A stretch of DNA of 64,000 nt from the NCBI RefSeq assembly GCF_964355755.1, contig NC_092674.1:10669001-10733000 (forward strand), in the 5' to 3' direction. The stretch comes from Antedon mediterranea (lineage: Eukaryota; Echinodermata; Crinoidea; Comatulida; Antedonidae). The first letter of the stretch is position 1; each line of letters opens with the position of its first letter. The notes below the pieces were generated by a model, which made no database searches, was not told where the DNA came from, and worked only from the letters and a program-made list of their open reading frames with translations. A program made the position numbers and the translations under genes. Positions 25,901 to 38,152 of this stretch are shown in pieces.

Positions 25901-28900
25901 CACATGCTACTCCGATATTACCATTACACCATTACTCTCCAGTATATACAGCACCCGCTGTGATTTCTTGACGGTCTCCCATCCAGAACGCAACCTAGCC
26001 CAACGTTGCTTAACTTCGGTGATCTGACGAGAACCGGTGTTTTAACGCAGTATGGCCGTTAGTTTAATTATATGCTTGATGCAAAGTAATTATATACAAT
26101 TTTTAAATACTTTTTAGACATGAGAAGAAGAGAAAGAAAGAAAAGTCTAACCCGACAATTGCCGAGCTTTTACAGCGTAAAGCTCAAGAAAATGTCGGAG
26201 GAGAAGGGACGGATAAGAAACCGAAGATGATGTCAAATCCACCAGTAAAGAATGGTAACATCATGCCTAGCCTAGAAGACCTAATGGGAAGCTTCAACCT
26301 ACCGCTTGACAGCGAGATGGAACAAGCGATGCGCGACGTTATGGTGGATTGTGAGACATTAGGAACGAATAGCGATATTGAGATGAATATCTCGGCCAAT
26401 GAAGGTGATGCTAATACAGGATATACAAAGTGTCCGGATGGTTTACAAGAACCACTCAAAGTAAACATTATGAAGATTAAAGAGGTACTGTGTCATTGCC
26501 AAACTATGATGTTTATTTCATTCATTTATTTTTACTGATAGCGAAGCGAAACTTTTTAGTATAATAGTTTAATATATTATTATGGTATGTTCAGCCCATC
26601 ATTTTTAAGGTGACCTCTAAGGAGAGCAACTAATCATGTTCCTTAAATCATTGTGGCAAATCACCAAAAAGGGATTTCCTTGCCTGTTTTTTTAATTTAC
26701 TTCCATTACCTCACAGTGCATCCAATGCGGAGTCAGAAAAACGCCTCCTCACAGCTAGAGCAAGCCAGAACAAAAATGTGTTGGGATTGTCGTCATCAAT
26801 TCTCCAGAAATACACGGAGGGAAATTTTAGTGTTCTCCTGCCTTTTCATTGCATGATTGACTGGTATATTAATTGATGTAATTTTTATTTATAGGCTGCA
26901 AGGAAATCGGAAGAAGGGAAGTGCAAATTCTTTACAAATGAAGTCAACAACCTTCTACTAGAGTAAGTATTTATTCTTACTAGTCACATTAAATTTTTTA
27001 CTGATTTGGCTAAACATTTTTCTCAACCACCAAAATTTGATTCTGATAAAAGTTGAAGATAACTTCATTTAAAAAGTACTAATATATGAGAGCTGTATAT
27101 TTGTGAGTTTGTGTGATAGAATCATAAATATTAAAAAAAAAAGACATGGAAAATGAAGATTAATAAAATCAAACTTTAGATAGGTTAAATGGTTAAATTC
27201 AACCAAAAACCCATTGGCTGGCAACCAATTTTTTGCTTTAAATTACGGTTTTTACAGGTAATTGGTTCTTTTATTAAATTTTTGGTCAAAGTGAATAAAT
27301 ATGATGTGACATTAAAATGGCATATTCAACAACAAAAATGTTAAATAATTTTTTCAGGGAACACCTCTTTTTAGTGGACACTTCCTTGTCAAACAAAAAA
27401 TGGGAAAATATATGATATAAGAATACAGCCAATCAAGGTGTTGTCCACTGTATGTTCATTGTAATTTACAAGACATGACAACACTTTCAATCATAGTCTC
27501 ATTAACTTGTTCTGATTGATTTTTAGTATTGAAACCCAAACCCGTGAGTTATCTTGTGGAACGAGGTCATCTGTTTACAGTCATCTATCGCATCATTTAC
27601 CTTGTGGCAAAGAGACGTTGTTAAAAAGAGCGAAGAAGTTAAGACTGGGTGAGCAAGACAGTAAATTAAAGGAGCCTTTACAGAAGCTGAAGGAAGGTTT
27701 GTAAAGCCCAATAGTATTGTACTAGAAAATGGTTAGTTTAATAGCTTGGTCTCTAAACCACCTAGTTCGGCTGATGGCTAGGGATAGATTCGAGCTGCGG
27801 GTTTAATACCAACAGGATAATACTAACTACTGCGAAGTAGTTTTACATCGGAGAGAATCAGTAAACCTCTCATAATAGCTTACCCACTTAATTGTTCAGA
27901 TGTTTTGCTCTGCTCAGATGTAGATTGTACTTTATACTAAGTATGCCTACATTTATGAACAGTTATGAATACTCTCTGCTTTCACTTCAACCTACAACCT
28001 CCACATCAGCATTCGTACCTCTAAATATAAAAATGCAGGTGGGTTATTTTGTTAGCTGGTTGGTGAGATTAGCCAAACAAAATCTGTTCACTGACGGTGA
28101 TCTACATAACTCAAGCATAAAATATTGTACTGCATCTAATTTCAATATTCATTAATTCAATGAAAAAACAAATATGACATATTTTTATATAAATATAATG
28201 AAATATTATGAACAAATTAATTAATCATTTTTTTCAGCTGTTGGTCGTGCCATGCCGAGCCAGTTAGAACGCTACCAACAGGAATGCCAAGCTGCAGCTC
28301 AGGCGAAATATAATAAGTATGTTCGTTGTTTAGAACAGCTGATTGAACACGATATTTTACTTTTAAAATGTTGTGTCTTAAGGCACATTTGGCTAAGGAT
28401 TACCTTTAGTAAATTAATCACTCTCCTATCAGGTAGGTGGTAATCTATTTTGTGAACCAGTTCACCGGGGGTAACCGTCTACTTTTTGTAAAGTGAACAC
28501 GGACAAACTGTGTAAGTCCTTATACAAGAAGACTTGTTCTACCACCAGAACTTAACTGAGTCGGCCTCAAACTAATACCAATATTATAGGCTCTTTAGGT
28601 ACGGTATTTGTCTACTCGCAGTTACATTAGGCCTAGAGATTGACCGGCCAAGGCCTATTAGCCAGTTCTAGCCTATGATGTAAAGAAATACATGTTTTTT
28701 TGTATGATGGCAGAATGATGGATGGAAAAGACAAACCAGAAGAAGCGAAATCAGAAGATGACGACGATGGTGGAGACAAGAATAAAAAAAGTTTAGCTCC
28801 TAGGAAGAAGTTTGTATGGACTGACCACCTCAGGTAATATATCGCATGTTAATTCAAAGTAGTGCAAATTGTCTTGAGTGTCACAATTTATAATAGATTC

Positions 28901-31900
28901 TGTAACGTATTGCATCAAATTTAGGTCTAATTTGGCTTTTTGATGCGCTATTGGTAGAATTGACCAAAATTATAAGCTAGGTCTATTTAATAGCACTTTT
29001 CACTGCTTGTTTTAAAAGGGATTTTTAGGAAAATGAGAAGGTTCGGGGTGACGGTGTTAGTTCAAACCACCACAAATCCCAGCTACGTACGGATTGTAAA
29101 AAATGTTAATGTTTTGAGAATTTTTCTTTGAAGTTAAACCAAGTAAAATTAGGTGGAACTTACTGGTGTTTCACAACTTCTCCGTTCACATTACTCAATT
29201 TTAATGATTCTGATTTTCGTGGGCTTGATTTTGATTGCAGAACACTACTATGTGAGTTGGTTTTGTTGAAAGTGAAGGCGTATGGGATGTTAAAAAGCAG
29301 GTCACAGTCAGCTGAAGACTATCTCAAGGCATTCCTAGAAGCTGAAGTTAAAGCATTCTGGCCAAATGGCTGGATACAGACAAGGTAAGAATCAACTCCC
29401 CAAGTTAAGAATACAAATAATATAATATAAATCTGGCTGGGTACAAACATTTAAATGTCCCTAAATCTTGTGTTACAGTAGTCGTAGTTATAGCTTGGTG
29501 TGGTTGATATTGGAACTCCTGGGTTCAAATCCTGTCAGATGTCAGGATTTTTTCTTAAGCAACTAAACTCCCAAAGACTTGTTTCATATTCTGTTTGTTC
29601 TGTGAAGTGGATCACACGAGGACAGTGTTTTTCACTCTTGGATACTTGGCTGCTGTGTGGCTAAAAACAACAGAAAAATTACTTCTTTTTTTTACATGAA
29701 TGGTTTTTTCTAGATAATAAAAAGAACCTGACATGTACTATTTGTTAATTTACATCATAACATGGGTTGAAGGATGTAGCCAATCAGACGCGCTGAAATG
29801 AGTCATGTGTGTGCTTTTTATTTTTTCGCTATCATGCACTGGAGTGCAAAAAGTGTGCAGCAATAAAGCATAACAGCACTCTGCGTTAAATCGTACAATA
29901 CCGATCACGCTAGGCTCACTGCACGATTTTCCAGTTCCAACACCGCGTCCCCATTTAAAACAAAACAAACACACCAATGTTTATCTTGTCAATTCTACAC
30001 AACTGTTTTGCTAGACCTACAGTAGGTTAGACCTATGCTAGGTGGTGATTTGGTCGCCGAGCAGTGGTGCTTGCCATAGTAGGCCTACCTTCTTTCTAGG
30101 CTAGACCTAGGTGTTTTCACTCAAAAAGGTACAAGTGAAAATAGTTTATAGACCCATGCTATAAAACAAATAATGCACAAGTTAATGGAGATGCGGCGCA
30201 CTCTTGGGTATTCATGCACTCTCCGGTAACTCTCGGCTGCTCCTCGTGTATATTGCAACATTGTAAATACCCTTGAGTGTACCGCATCTCCACTAACGCA
30301 CTCTGTTTATTATTATCATTATTTGTATATGATTCAGGTTTACCATTATGCTAATTATATTTGTAGAACTCTGTTTAAGGAATCAAGAAGTGTTCACCAA
30401 CATTTGACGTCAACAAATCCAGTAAAACCAAAGAAGCCGCTCCCATTACCTAAAAAAGTACAGCTAACCAATAAGAAACCAGCGTCACCAGTACTGGCTG
30501 AAATGTCTGCCTCTATTTCAGCACCATCCAACTCTGTTAGCGCAGGAGCGAGCTATGCCAGTAGCATCCTCAAGGAAATGGCAAACACAAAAGGAACAAA
30601 TAATGCCCAAAAAGATGTACCAACACTCCTGGATTATGCAAATGAGAATAATTCCCTAAATAAGTACCCAGTTTATTCTTCCAAAACCACAGGAAACGCG
30701 ATTGCTGCAAGTCCATTGATAAAAACAACTGGAACTGTTCTTAAAACCTCTCCTGAATCAGGAAGCCATGGCAATCAACAAAATGTTATCAAACCAGTTC
30801 AAACCAAAGATTCTTCTAGTCACCAGTCGTATAATATTAATTTAAGCAAAACTGTGAACAAAAATTTTAATGATTCTTTTATAAACAATTTGATAGCAAG
30901 GACATTAAAAGAAAAAACAGATGCTAAAACGGTTGCGAGTAAAGATACGCCTGCTGGTTTTTCTGATTTGAAATTACCCGATATGTCAGCTGCATTTGAG
31001 TTGTTAGCCGGAGCTGCAAGGCAACAAACTTCAGGAAGTTCAGGGTTCAATCAGGTTAAAATATCGAACAAGGACAAACACATGCACAAGACCACTACTC
31101 CAGTTAAGGCTGCAATAGACAAAAATAACGTACAAGCAAGTGTACAATTAACTACAAATAAAATTCTTGCAGCTCAACAGAGCGGTCTACCGAAAGGCTA
31201 TGGCAAATCGTTGGGTATACCACACAATGCAGGCACATCACAAAAACCAACTGCAGCACAATCAAATAGTACGGCGCCTAAATGGTCAGGAAACTCCTAT
31301 CTTAAAATTGTAGACAAAACAAAACCACTGACAACTCAACAATTTACGGACAATTCACAACGCAAAAACATGTTTCACGCAATACAGGAAGGGAAATCTA
31401 CTTCAAAAAACAAAGAAACATTAGTAACTGGTATACCGCCCTCAAACGATGTTAGTACTACTTCTGGAGTGATAAATAATACAAATAAACGATTCCTATC
31501 ACCTCAGCATGTTTCACCGAAACGAACAGGTCAAGCGTCTTACATGCAATCTCCACGCAGTAACAACGTGGTTCCTCAAAGGACATCACCGTCTACACCG
31601 AAGCAGCAAGTTAAACCGCCAAAGCGCACGAGTCCAGCACCTTATAGTAATCAATCTCCGGTTGGGTCACCATCTATAAATCATTCACCAATGTCGCCAA
31701 TAGCGTCACCGAGCAGTCCCTCAATCATGCCTTCAAGGTCACTTTTCCACCCGACAAGTCCGCAACGTCAACAGGCAGCCGCAGCGGCATCCATGAACTT
31801 GCTTTACGGTAATAATTACTCAATGCAACAACAATTAACAGGATTTCAAATGCAGTTTGCAGACATGGCTATGAAACATTCTGGAAATTTTGCAGTACCC

Positions 31901-34619
31901 GTAGGTCAGGGGTCACCAGGTCATGGGTTACCACCTCAAACATCATCCAATCAGACATCACCAGAAGCAGTAATTACTGGCCCAGCTCCAGGAACTTATT
32001 TTTACACACAACAAGGTGGTGCAAGTAAGTATACTAATTTCTTTATATAATATTTAATTTTGGAAAAGGGTAAAGTCTATTTTTAACTAATTTTTTCAGA
32101 TTTCCCCTTGGATGTATTGTTGATGAGTGAATTAATTTGACTTTTTTTATGAATGCATGTAGAATAAATTGTAAAAGAACATATTTGCACGTTCAATTTA
32201 TATGTGGTATAAATTCTGATTGCAGCGGTGGTTTTGCTGTAAATATGTGATCTCGAAACTAAACTTTAAGAAAAAAAATATTTCCAAAGCATAGAAAGTA
32301 CTGTTGGCCACGGAAGTTATAAAACCTAATCCCTAAATTAAACTGTCAACCTAATTCAAAAATGATGGATTCCCACTAATCCAGAATTTTTAATATTTGA
32401 AGTTTTAAGTTTATTGAATTAACCATCATTGTACCAGCCACAAATAAAAGACATGTCTAAGAAAAAAAAAACAATTCTATATATGAAAAAAATAGTATCT
32501 ATTGCCATGACTATTGGCCAACTCGTTGCATTTTGATATTTGTTAGTATAATTAGTGGGCAAATACAGTACATTATTTTAAACCGTCAACAACTTAAAAT
32601 TCTATCCAATCACTTGTCCTCCTTTTTAGTAATGAAAAATCTGTTGATTTATGCTGTAGGTGTAATGATATTAGATTCAATATTCAAAATTTCTATAAGG
32701 TGTTCAAAAATCAGCCAGCAGATTAGCTATATCTTTTAAATGAATGTTGTAAGTTTGCAAATTTGAAAAATGCGCATTTAAGGTGTGGAGTTATTTGAAA
32801 AATGAATGTATGCTCGCAGGTGTATTGATGTTAAACTTTTGTGCGTGAAATGATATTCACAGGTGCAGTATTTAACAATATGCATGGCAACGCTCAACAA
32901 CACCTACCTCATGATATCACACCATATCATCAGACTTTTACAGGTAAACAAAATGCGCAATATGTCATTGTATTTAACGCTCTTTTTTTTTTTTTTTACT
33001 TGCACCCTTGCATGTTATATGGAGATGGAAATATGTATGTTAAATGCCTGCTATTTTAGTGTACTTGTAGAAACGTCATATTGTATGCATTGTTGAGGTT
33101 TAGTCCATTTCATCTAGTATAAAGACCTTAAGTATTGTTTTCATTTTAAAAGCTTGATTTTATTAACCCCAAACATACTACTGGTACCGGAACATGCTCG
33201 AATCGAGTGTTCATGAAACCAGAACGCTGATAAATTAAAATTGTTTGTTTTAAAGTAGCATGATTTTCCTAGAATTCTCATATAATCCTTTCTTATATTT
33301 TAGTAGTAATTATGTTGCCAACCTGTTGACTTGTTCTGATGTGTTCTGTGACCTTTGATCTGAAATTATCAGACTTCACTGTAGTGGCAAATGTGATTAT
33401 GCACTTTTTCTAAAAACATTCCCTGTCAGTGTCAGTTGCTGAAAATTAGAGCAACTGAACAGAACTCTGCAAGACTTATTTAATTATGAAAATTAGAGCA
33501 ACTGAACAGAACTCTGCAAGACTTATTTAATTACTAATGTGATTTTTGTGTTGTTTAGAGGTCTGTTGCTTATGACCAGTTCCTTTCAGTTTATTGAGTT
33601 TCTGTCAGTTGCATGTCCAGCTCAATGGATGTACATACTACCACACCCCATTTTTACAGTCACACTCTAGCTTTAGCATCCACTATGCATCTTTCATCTT
33701 AACCTTAGCTTCCGTTTAGAATTTATTCTGTTATTGTTCATCTATTATGTTATCTCAACTTGTAATTTATGCAGTAAGAACAATTTTAAACTTGAAATAT
33801 ATGGGATTGCATTTGCATTTAATAGTCGGATATAGATTAGGAGAAGTATTTATTTTTATTCTACTAGATTATTTCTATCGTCATTCAAATCGCTAAAATG
33901 GATTGCTTTGACCTCTTGCGAATATTAAAACGTTCCATCGGATTTAGAATATTTGCGAAAACTCATTAGAACTCAAAAAGCGTATTAGTTAATGGAAGCT
34001 GATGTCCCCTGACTTAAAATCTTTACAAGTTTATGCGCTACCCGGTAATTAAACAAACTGAAGACGTTACGCACATGGTTGGCGTGGATTACACGATCAG
34101 TTACTGCTCTGAAATTAGAAAATGCTTTTTTGATTAAAGATCTGTGGCGAAATTTGTTAGGACAAAATATGTTCGTTTTTGTAATTTCTATTTTGAACAA
34201 TCATTATTCTTTTTATTTTTGATGTACTGTATCTCGTTTTGTAGAAAAATTTAAACAATGCCCTCTATAGTTCACAACCAACTTCTTTACTCAAATTTGT
34301 AATCAGCTTCAACTGTACTTTAATAGATAAATATTAACCTATTTTTACATTAGTAAATATTTATAAAATGAACTCTCACAAATTCTAGGTTTCATTTCAT
34401 TAAAATTAACAGCTTAGATATGGTCTTCATTGTTTTTAATTTAAGCTTAACTTAGGTGTTATTAGTGATCTAGATTGTTCCTAATTTGATTATTTTTAAA
34501 TGTATCTAGATTGAATTAATTTTGTAACCCAATTTTGTTGTGTTTAGTTGGTATGGTAGATTTTTTAGTAGAGTATTAATTGCATTCTAAATGTAAAATA
34601 CTTATATTTCTTGGATATA

Positions 34620-34654
<35 letters not shown>

Positions 34655-35662
34655 AAATCAGGCACAGAACATTAATTCTAAACCGCCCGGTGATATACTG
34701 AAATTTAATTAATTAATTTGAAACGATAAAGATGAGGAAATCTGTGAGAATGAAAAAAATTCGCCCCAACCGAGACTCGAACTCGGACCGCCTGCTTGAT
34801 ATGCAGATGTCCTAACCATTAGACCACTGGGGCTTTCATGGTATTGTTCGAACTCGAGAGAGGGAGTGAGATAGCATAATGGTGATCCCCGCTCTAGTAT
34901 TCATATTCACATGCACACAATAAAGACCTTGGTACATTGTATTGTAGTAAAATCCCTTTTGGAACACCTTTGTTACAACAAAATGACTCCTTTATAGGGG
35001 TTGACCATATTTCCCATGGTTCCTTAATAGGGTTGTCCCAACGCAGGGTATCTACTATATAATGGTCTGTTGGTGTGTGTAGGTAGCTGGCTGACCATAG
35101 ACTTAAGATTTCCTTTTCAGTGGAAACTAGCATGCATGGTCTGTGTTGCAGTACAAAATCACAAGAACAAAATGTTTAGATGTTCTAGAGGGAAATTGTG
35201 AACAGTCGTCTACATTCATTTGTATTGTATAGAATTGTAATAAACCAATGTGTGTAATTTTCCTCTTTTTTTGTATGTGGGTTTTTTCATACCTTTTTAA
35301 CTTTACCGCATACGAAAAAATAGTGATGACGCTTTGTTTACATATCAATAAGTGATGTCATTTACTGTTCACCATTTCCCTCAATAGTATATTATTGTAT
35401 TGTTTATTTAATATTTTTTAATTGCATCATATGTAACCTATTATTTTGTAATTATGCATTTTTTCATATATAATTTGCATGATTTTCTAAAAAGAAATGC
35501 AACAATGTCATGTTCGTCCAGCAAAAAATTATTCATTTGCTTTTCTTGGTTTGAATTTCTTGTTGTTATATTGACATTATTTTGGTGTTTTATCTTTTTA
35601 TTTTTATAGACCCACGATTCACTCAAGACAATTCAGGACAAATGCAACATCGTATTCCATGA
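13942..35662 (+). CDS. UBN1: Ubinuclein (HIRA histone-chaperone subunit), 14 exons
   Basis: Exons: 13942-14106, 16734-16829, 23089-23190, 24167-24316, 24834-24940, 26118-26484, 26895-26962, 27527-27696, 28238-28316, 28714-28833, 29241-29384, 30367-32024, 32863-32943, 35610-35662. Borders are GT/AG and phases join, giving about 1119 residues. The start has A at -3 and G at +4. Residues 40-50 carry the ECPEF motif seen near ubinuclein N-termini. The HRD domain (about 95-145) has [17 protein letters not shown] and LGGFYINSG; in this family it binds HIRA and H3.3. A conserved middle domain spans about 330-530 ([60 protein letters not shown]). The tail is Ser/Pro/Gln-rich with many SP/TP sites. 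Likely role: HIRA-complex subunit for replication-independent H3.3 deposition. The last two exons are least certain; reading exon 14 in another frame would give a different end. Confidence 0.93.
15482..16575. repeat. ~20-bp minisatellite in ubinuclein intron 1
   Basis: About 1.1 kb of variants of CCTATTAAGGGGACATC with units near 17-30 bp. Some units insert TATTTATTAAG. The array ends in GGGGACACTTTGTTGC. Single or partial units with the same words (AACAAAGTGTCTCCT, TTAATAGGGGTGTCC types) occur at about 24477, 27360, 37681, 40541 and 45015, so it seems to have grown from a dispersed repeat. Non-coding. Confidence 0.85.
17401..21616. mobile_element. 4.2-kb DNA transposon, 8-bp target duplication, ubinuclein intron 2
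   Basis: The left end AGGTATCCCAATGAAA is matched by the reverse complement TTTCATTGGGATACCT at 21600-21615 (16-bp perfect inverted repeat). ATTCTATT occurs exactly at 17393-17400 and 21617-21624, an 8-bp duplication that fits hAT-like insertion; base 21616 makes one end ambiguous by one base. The interior has no frame above about 100 codons, so no transposase is visible. It fills about two thirds of intron 2. The motif GAATAGTCGGAGRTGCATCC occurs twice inside (near 18272 and 19725). Confidence 0.75.
22690..22925. repeat. Degenerate short tandem repeat (TTTAGTTGGAA..GGTCTT)
   Basis: Imperfect repeats of ATCTTTAGTTGGAAAG and GAGGTCTTAATTTGGAA at intervals of about 30-40 bp. The decay suggests an old minisatellite. 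It lies in ubinuclein intron 2, right of the 4.2-kb transposon. No coding content. Confidence 0.5.
23271..23414 (+). mobile_element. MITE, GCTCTGTCTA family, copy 2
   Basis: The left end AAAGCTCTGCCTACACTATC and right end GATAGTGTAGACAGAGTTT are inverted. The body has ATGGTAGTGATATGACATCA and GAGCACATCACATTTTG, matching the copies at 7000, 38153 and 39427. It lies in ubinuclein intron 3. Confidence 0.75.
23514..23946 (+). mobile_element. Interspersed repeat GCACGAATGTGCGATACTCG, long copy
   Basis: Matches 54194-54420 almost base for base at both ends: GCACGAATGTGCGATACTCG through CAATAACCTC, and GGCTGCATCCGGTTTGAAA through CCAAATCCCAGCTCAAT. This copy keeps about 200 bp of middle sequence, including TTACGTCACATAACCGG, that the other lacks. 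It has many TGACGTCA-like words and no coding frame. The family is unknown to me. Confidence 0.8.
25660..26062 (-). mobile_element. 5S-rRNA-derived SINE (SINE3-like), ubinuclein intron 5
   Basis: Positions 25971-26061, read on the minus strand, resemble 5S rRNA: AACGGCCATACTGCG, CGTCAGATCACCGAAGTTAA, GCAACGTTGGGCTAGGTTGC and CTGGATGGGAGACCG keep the order of the 5S gene, including its internal promoter region. The rest of the minus-strand unit contains GGGTTCGAGG and GGCAAGATGCTTTATCTCTC, the sort of central block shared by many deuterostome SINEs. Divergence from 5S shows it is a retroposed copy, not an rRNA gene. Confidence 0.75.
30174..30303. repeat. Foldback element before ubinuclein exon 12
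   Basis: GTTAATGGAGATGCGGCGCA and CTCTTGGGTA at the left are mirrored by TACCCTTGAGTGTACCGCAT and CTCCACTAACGC at the right. Arms of about 35 bp surround a loop of about 55 bp. It ends about 60 bp before the acceptor of the longest ubinuclein exon. It is a MITE-like, non-coding element. Confidence 0.7.
33441..33534. repeat. 47-bp tandem duplication
   Basis: The unit starting GAAAATTAGAGCAACTGAAC and ending TTATTTAATTAT occurs twice head to tail (33441-33487, 33488-33534), differing only at the last base. Such identity suggests a recent slip or copy event. It lies in ubinuclein intron 13. Confidence 0.9.
34624..34652. repeat. (AT)n microsatellite
   Basis: An uninterrupted run of about 14 AT dinucleotides. 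It lies downstream, in minus-strand orientation, of the tRNA-like sequence at 34763-34833, as expected for the simple-repeat tail of a SINE. Confidence 0.85.
34763..34833 (-). tRNA. tRNA-like sequence with anticodon ATC, probably a SINE head
   Basis: The minus strand folds into a full cloverleaf: acceptor GCCCCAG/TTGGGGC, box A TGGTCTAATGG, anticodon stem TCTGC/GCAGG with loop ATATCAA, T arm CCGAG-TTCGAGT-CTCGG. The anticodon reads ATC (Asp codon GAU), but animal tRNA-Asp uses GTC and the D arm looks more like tRNA-Glu. No intron, no T-run terminator next to the 3' end, and an AT-repeat tail further on. I favour a tRNA-derived SINE over a working tRNA gene. Confidence 0.55.
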
Positions 35663-35750
35663 TGATCAGTACTTGCCACGCCCATCTAGCATTGAATTCC
35701 TACACTCATATGTTGCAGCTGCAAAGCTTTAAGGCTTGTTTTGTTTTCTT

Positions 35751-36372
35751 ATGGTTGGCCAAGATTCTTCTGGTTGCCCAAGATTTTCCTGGTTACCCAA
35801 GGTTATTTTGGTTGCTCAAAGTTCTTCTGGTTGCCCGAGGTTCTTCTGGTTGCCCGAGGTTCTTCTGGTTGCCCAAGGTTCTCCTGGTTACCCAAGGTTA
35901 TTTTGGTTGCTCAAAGTTCTTCTGGTTGCCCATGGTTCTTCTGGGTGCCCAAGGTTCTTCTGGTTACCCAAGGTTATTTTAGTTGCTCAAAGTTCTTCTG
36001 GTTGCCTGAGGTTCTTCTGGTTGCCCAAGGTTCTCCTGGTTACCCAAGGTTATTTTGGTTACCCAAGGTTCTTCTGGTTACCCAAGGTTCTTCTGGTTGC
36101 CATGATTCTTCTGATTGCCCAAGGGTCTTCTGGTTGCCCAAGACTCTTTTGGTTGCCCAAGGCTCTTCTGGTAATCCAATGTTCTTTTGGTTGCCCAAGG
36201 CTCTTTTGGTTGCCCAAGGTTCTTCTTGTTGCTCCAAGGTTCTTCTGGTTGCCTAAGATTCTTCTGGTTGGCCAAGGTTCTTCTGTTTGCCCGAGGTTCT
36301 TCTGGTTGGCCAAGGCTCTTTTGGTTGTCCAGGGTTCTTCTGATATCTTCAAGGTGCATCTCTGGTTTCCCA
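35751..36372. repeat. 20-bp minisatellite downstream of the ubinuclein stop
   Basis: About 30 units of TTCTGGTTGCCCAAGGTTC and variants (GTTATTTTGGTTGCTCAAAG, CTCTTTTGGTTGCCCAAGG). Because 20 is not a multiple of three and the unit lacks stops, several frames on both strands stay open for 60-216 codons; these are artefacts. The array starts about 90 bp after the proposed ubinuclein stop and may lie in its 3' UTR. Confidence 0.9.
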
Positions 36373-37773
36373 ATGTTCGTAACTGACCCAGGTTTTATAA
36401 ATCACAATGTTCTATTGGCTATCTCTATTTATAGGTGGCCCAATGTATATTGAGGTTACAAGACATAATTTTCTGTAGTTAAAACTATATCAAAAATCAT
36501 ACACTGATAAAGGAAACAAGTATGTTGATCTTTATTGCAAGAAAGAGGGTGTTACCATGTGTGTTGGGAACTACGCAGATTTTTAAATATTTGTCCATAG
36601 AATTTTTGTTAAATCTTATATTTGAATTTACAATTTGAGTTTACATCTTGTCAGTATTTGATGTTTGTGATATCCATTCTGATGTCACCAACGATATATC
36701 CATAGCTCACCAAGTTGCCTGAAGCTCCTGAGTATACTAATTGCTGCAGAATATCTGATGCTCTTCAGGTTGCCTTGTATTGCATATAAGTGCATGAAAT
36801 TCCTCAGGTTTTATTCTCAGGTTGCCTGGTACTCTTGGAGCTATGTTAAATAATTGTATAGGGCATTGCATGGCCCTTTGTTATGCTGGCAAAATCCAGC
36901 AGACTGTAGGCCAGTTAATTTAATTAGTGTAAAATACCTGTTAAACTATAGTAACAAAATTGAGAAAATATTCTAACTTTAAACCAATAAATTTACCTTT
37001 ACAATATTATTTCCTGATTTTGAGAACACAATTACAGCAAATAATGCGATGTATGTATGACTGCTTTATTATCATAACTATGTGGGTCTGAACAACTTCA
37101 TTTTCTACATGTTGATGTGATTGATGTGCTGAGATTTTTGTTTTAATATATTCTGAAAGATCTAAAGACATTTTTTATAACAGAAGATAAACAATGAAAT
37201 CTGCTAAAATATAGTATTAACAAATCCTCTCGGTGCAATGTTATTTAAGAGTGGTTTTTCTAATTTGTTGACTTTAAAAAATGTATTTATGTTAGGCGAG
37301 ATTTACCCAATTTTGATACTGTGAGAAGAGGGTCACAGGTAAATTAAATTTTCAGTACTGTCTGTAAATATTATTTAGGTGAAAATGATGAAATTGAAAT
37401 CTTTTAACACCTGATATGCAAATAGATAACACATGGAAAAGAAGTATATATTTTCACCAGATCAAAATTATTATGTATTTATGAAAATAGCCTAATGCAT
37501 CATGGGAAATTATTGGCACATACTAAAAAATACTAACAGGCGCTCATCCGTAACTGATAATCAATAACAACATACACTGATGGATTGATGTGTGATATGC
37601 CATTGGAGATGGTCTTAAAATCAATAAATAACAGAGTGTGAAATTATTCCTAACAATTGGTTTGCAGCAAACACAATAGAACCCTATTAACCTTTGGGAC
37701 CTAACAAAGTGCTTCTTTGATAGGGGTGGTGCCCCCTGAATAGAGGTATCACAAAAGAGAGGTTTTTCTTTTA

Positions 37774-37957
37774 AGCGTGGTTCCCACTAGCGACGCAACA
37801 CAAAGACGTAACGCAACGCAAGTGAATTGACCAATCACAAGCAATGGCTTATTCGCTTGTGATGGCTACGGTAACTGTCTATAACTTCGCTTGTCATTGG
37901 TTAAAACGCTTGCGTTGCGTTTATGTCCTTGCGCTACATTCTAGTGGGAACCAAGCT
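37774..37957. mobile_element. 184-bp MITE with GGTTCCCACTAG ends and TTA duplication
   Basis: AGCGTGGTTCCCACTAGCG faces CTAGTGGGAACCAAGCT, with an inner pair AACGCAACGCAAG/CTTGCGTTGCGTT. TTA lies on both sides (37771-37773, 37958-37960), as expected for PIF/Harbinger-type MITEs. The interior has a further pair around CAATCACAAGC and GCTTGTCATTGG. No coding content. Confidence 0.75.
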
Positions 37958-38152
37958 TTAGTGACAATGTTAGATTTATGTACCATACTGATGTAGGTAT
38001 AAGCCCACCCTGGGGGTATAAGTGTATATTTTGAGGCAGAATTGTCCATACATAGCCTTGTTCCTCATCATTTAAATTTTTATTCAACTTTGATGAATTT
38101 TTCTTTTTATTTGCAACACAATATTGATGGAATCTTTTCTTTGATTCGTTAT

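Noticed and set aside
25971-26061. 5S rRNA gene on the minus strand
   Set aside because: Too diverged from 5S rRNA and fused to a SINE body; a retroposed copy.
26460-26484. Earlier splice donor for ubinuclein exon 6 (AAA|GTAAAC at 26460)
   Set aside because: It is in frame, but the extra residues before AARKSEEGK fit the conserved ubinuclein spacing better with the donor at 26484; alternative use remains possible.
35659-36453. Overlapping open frames of 60-216 codons on both strands rich in FWLPKVLLV or NQKNLGQPEEPW
   Set aside because: They follow from a 20-bp tandem repeat without stop codons; all frames cycle through the same peptide.
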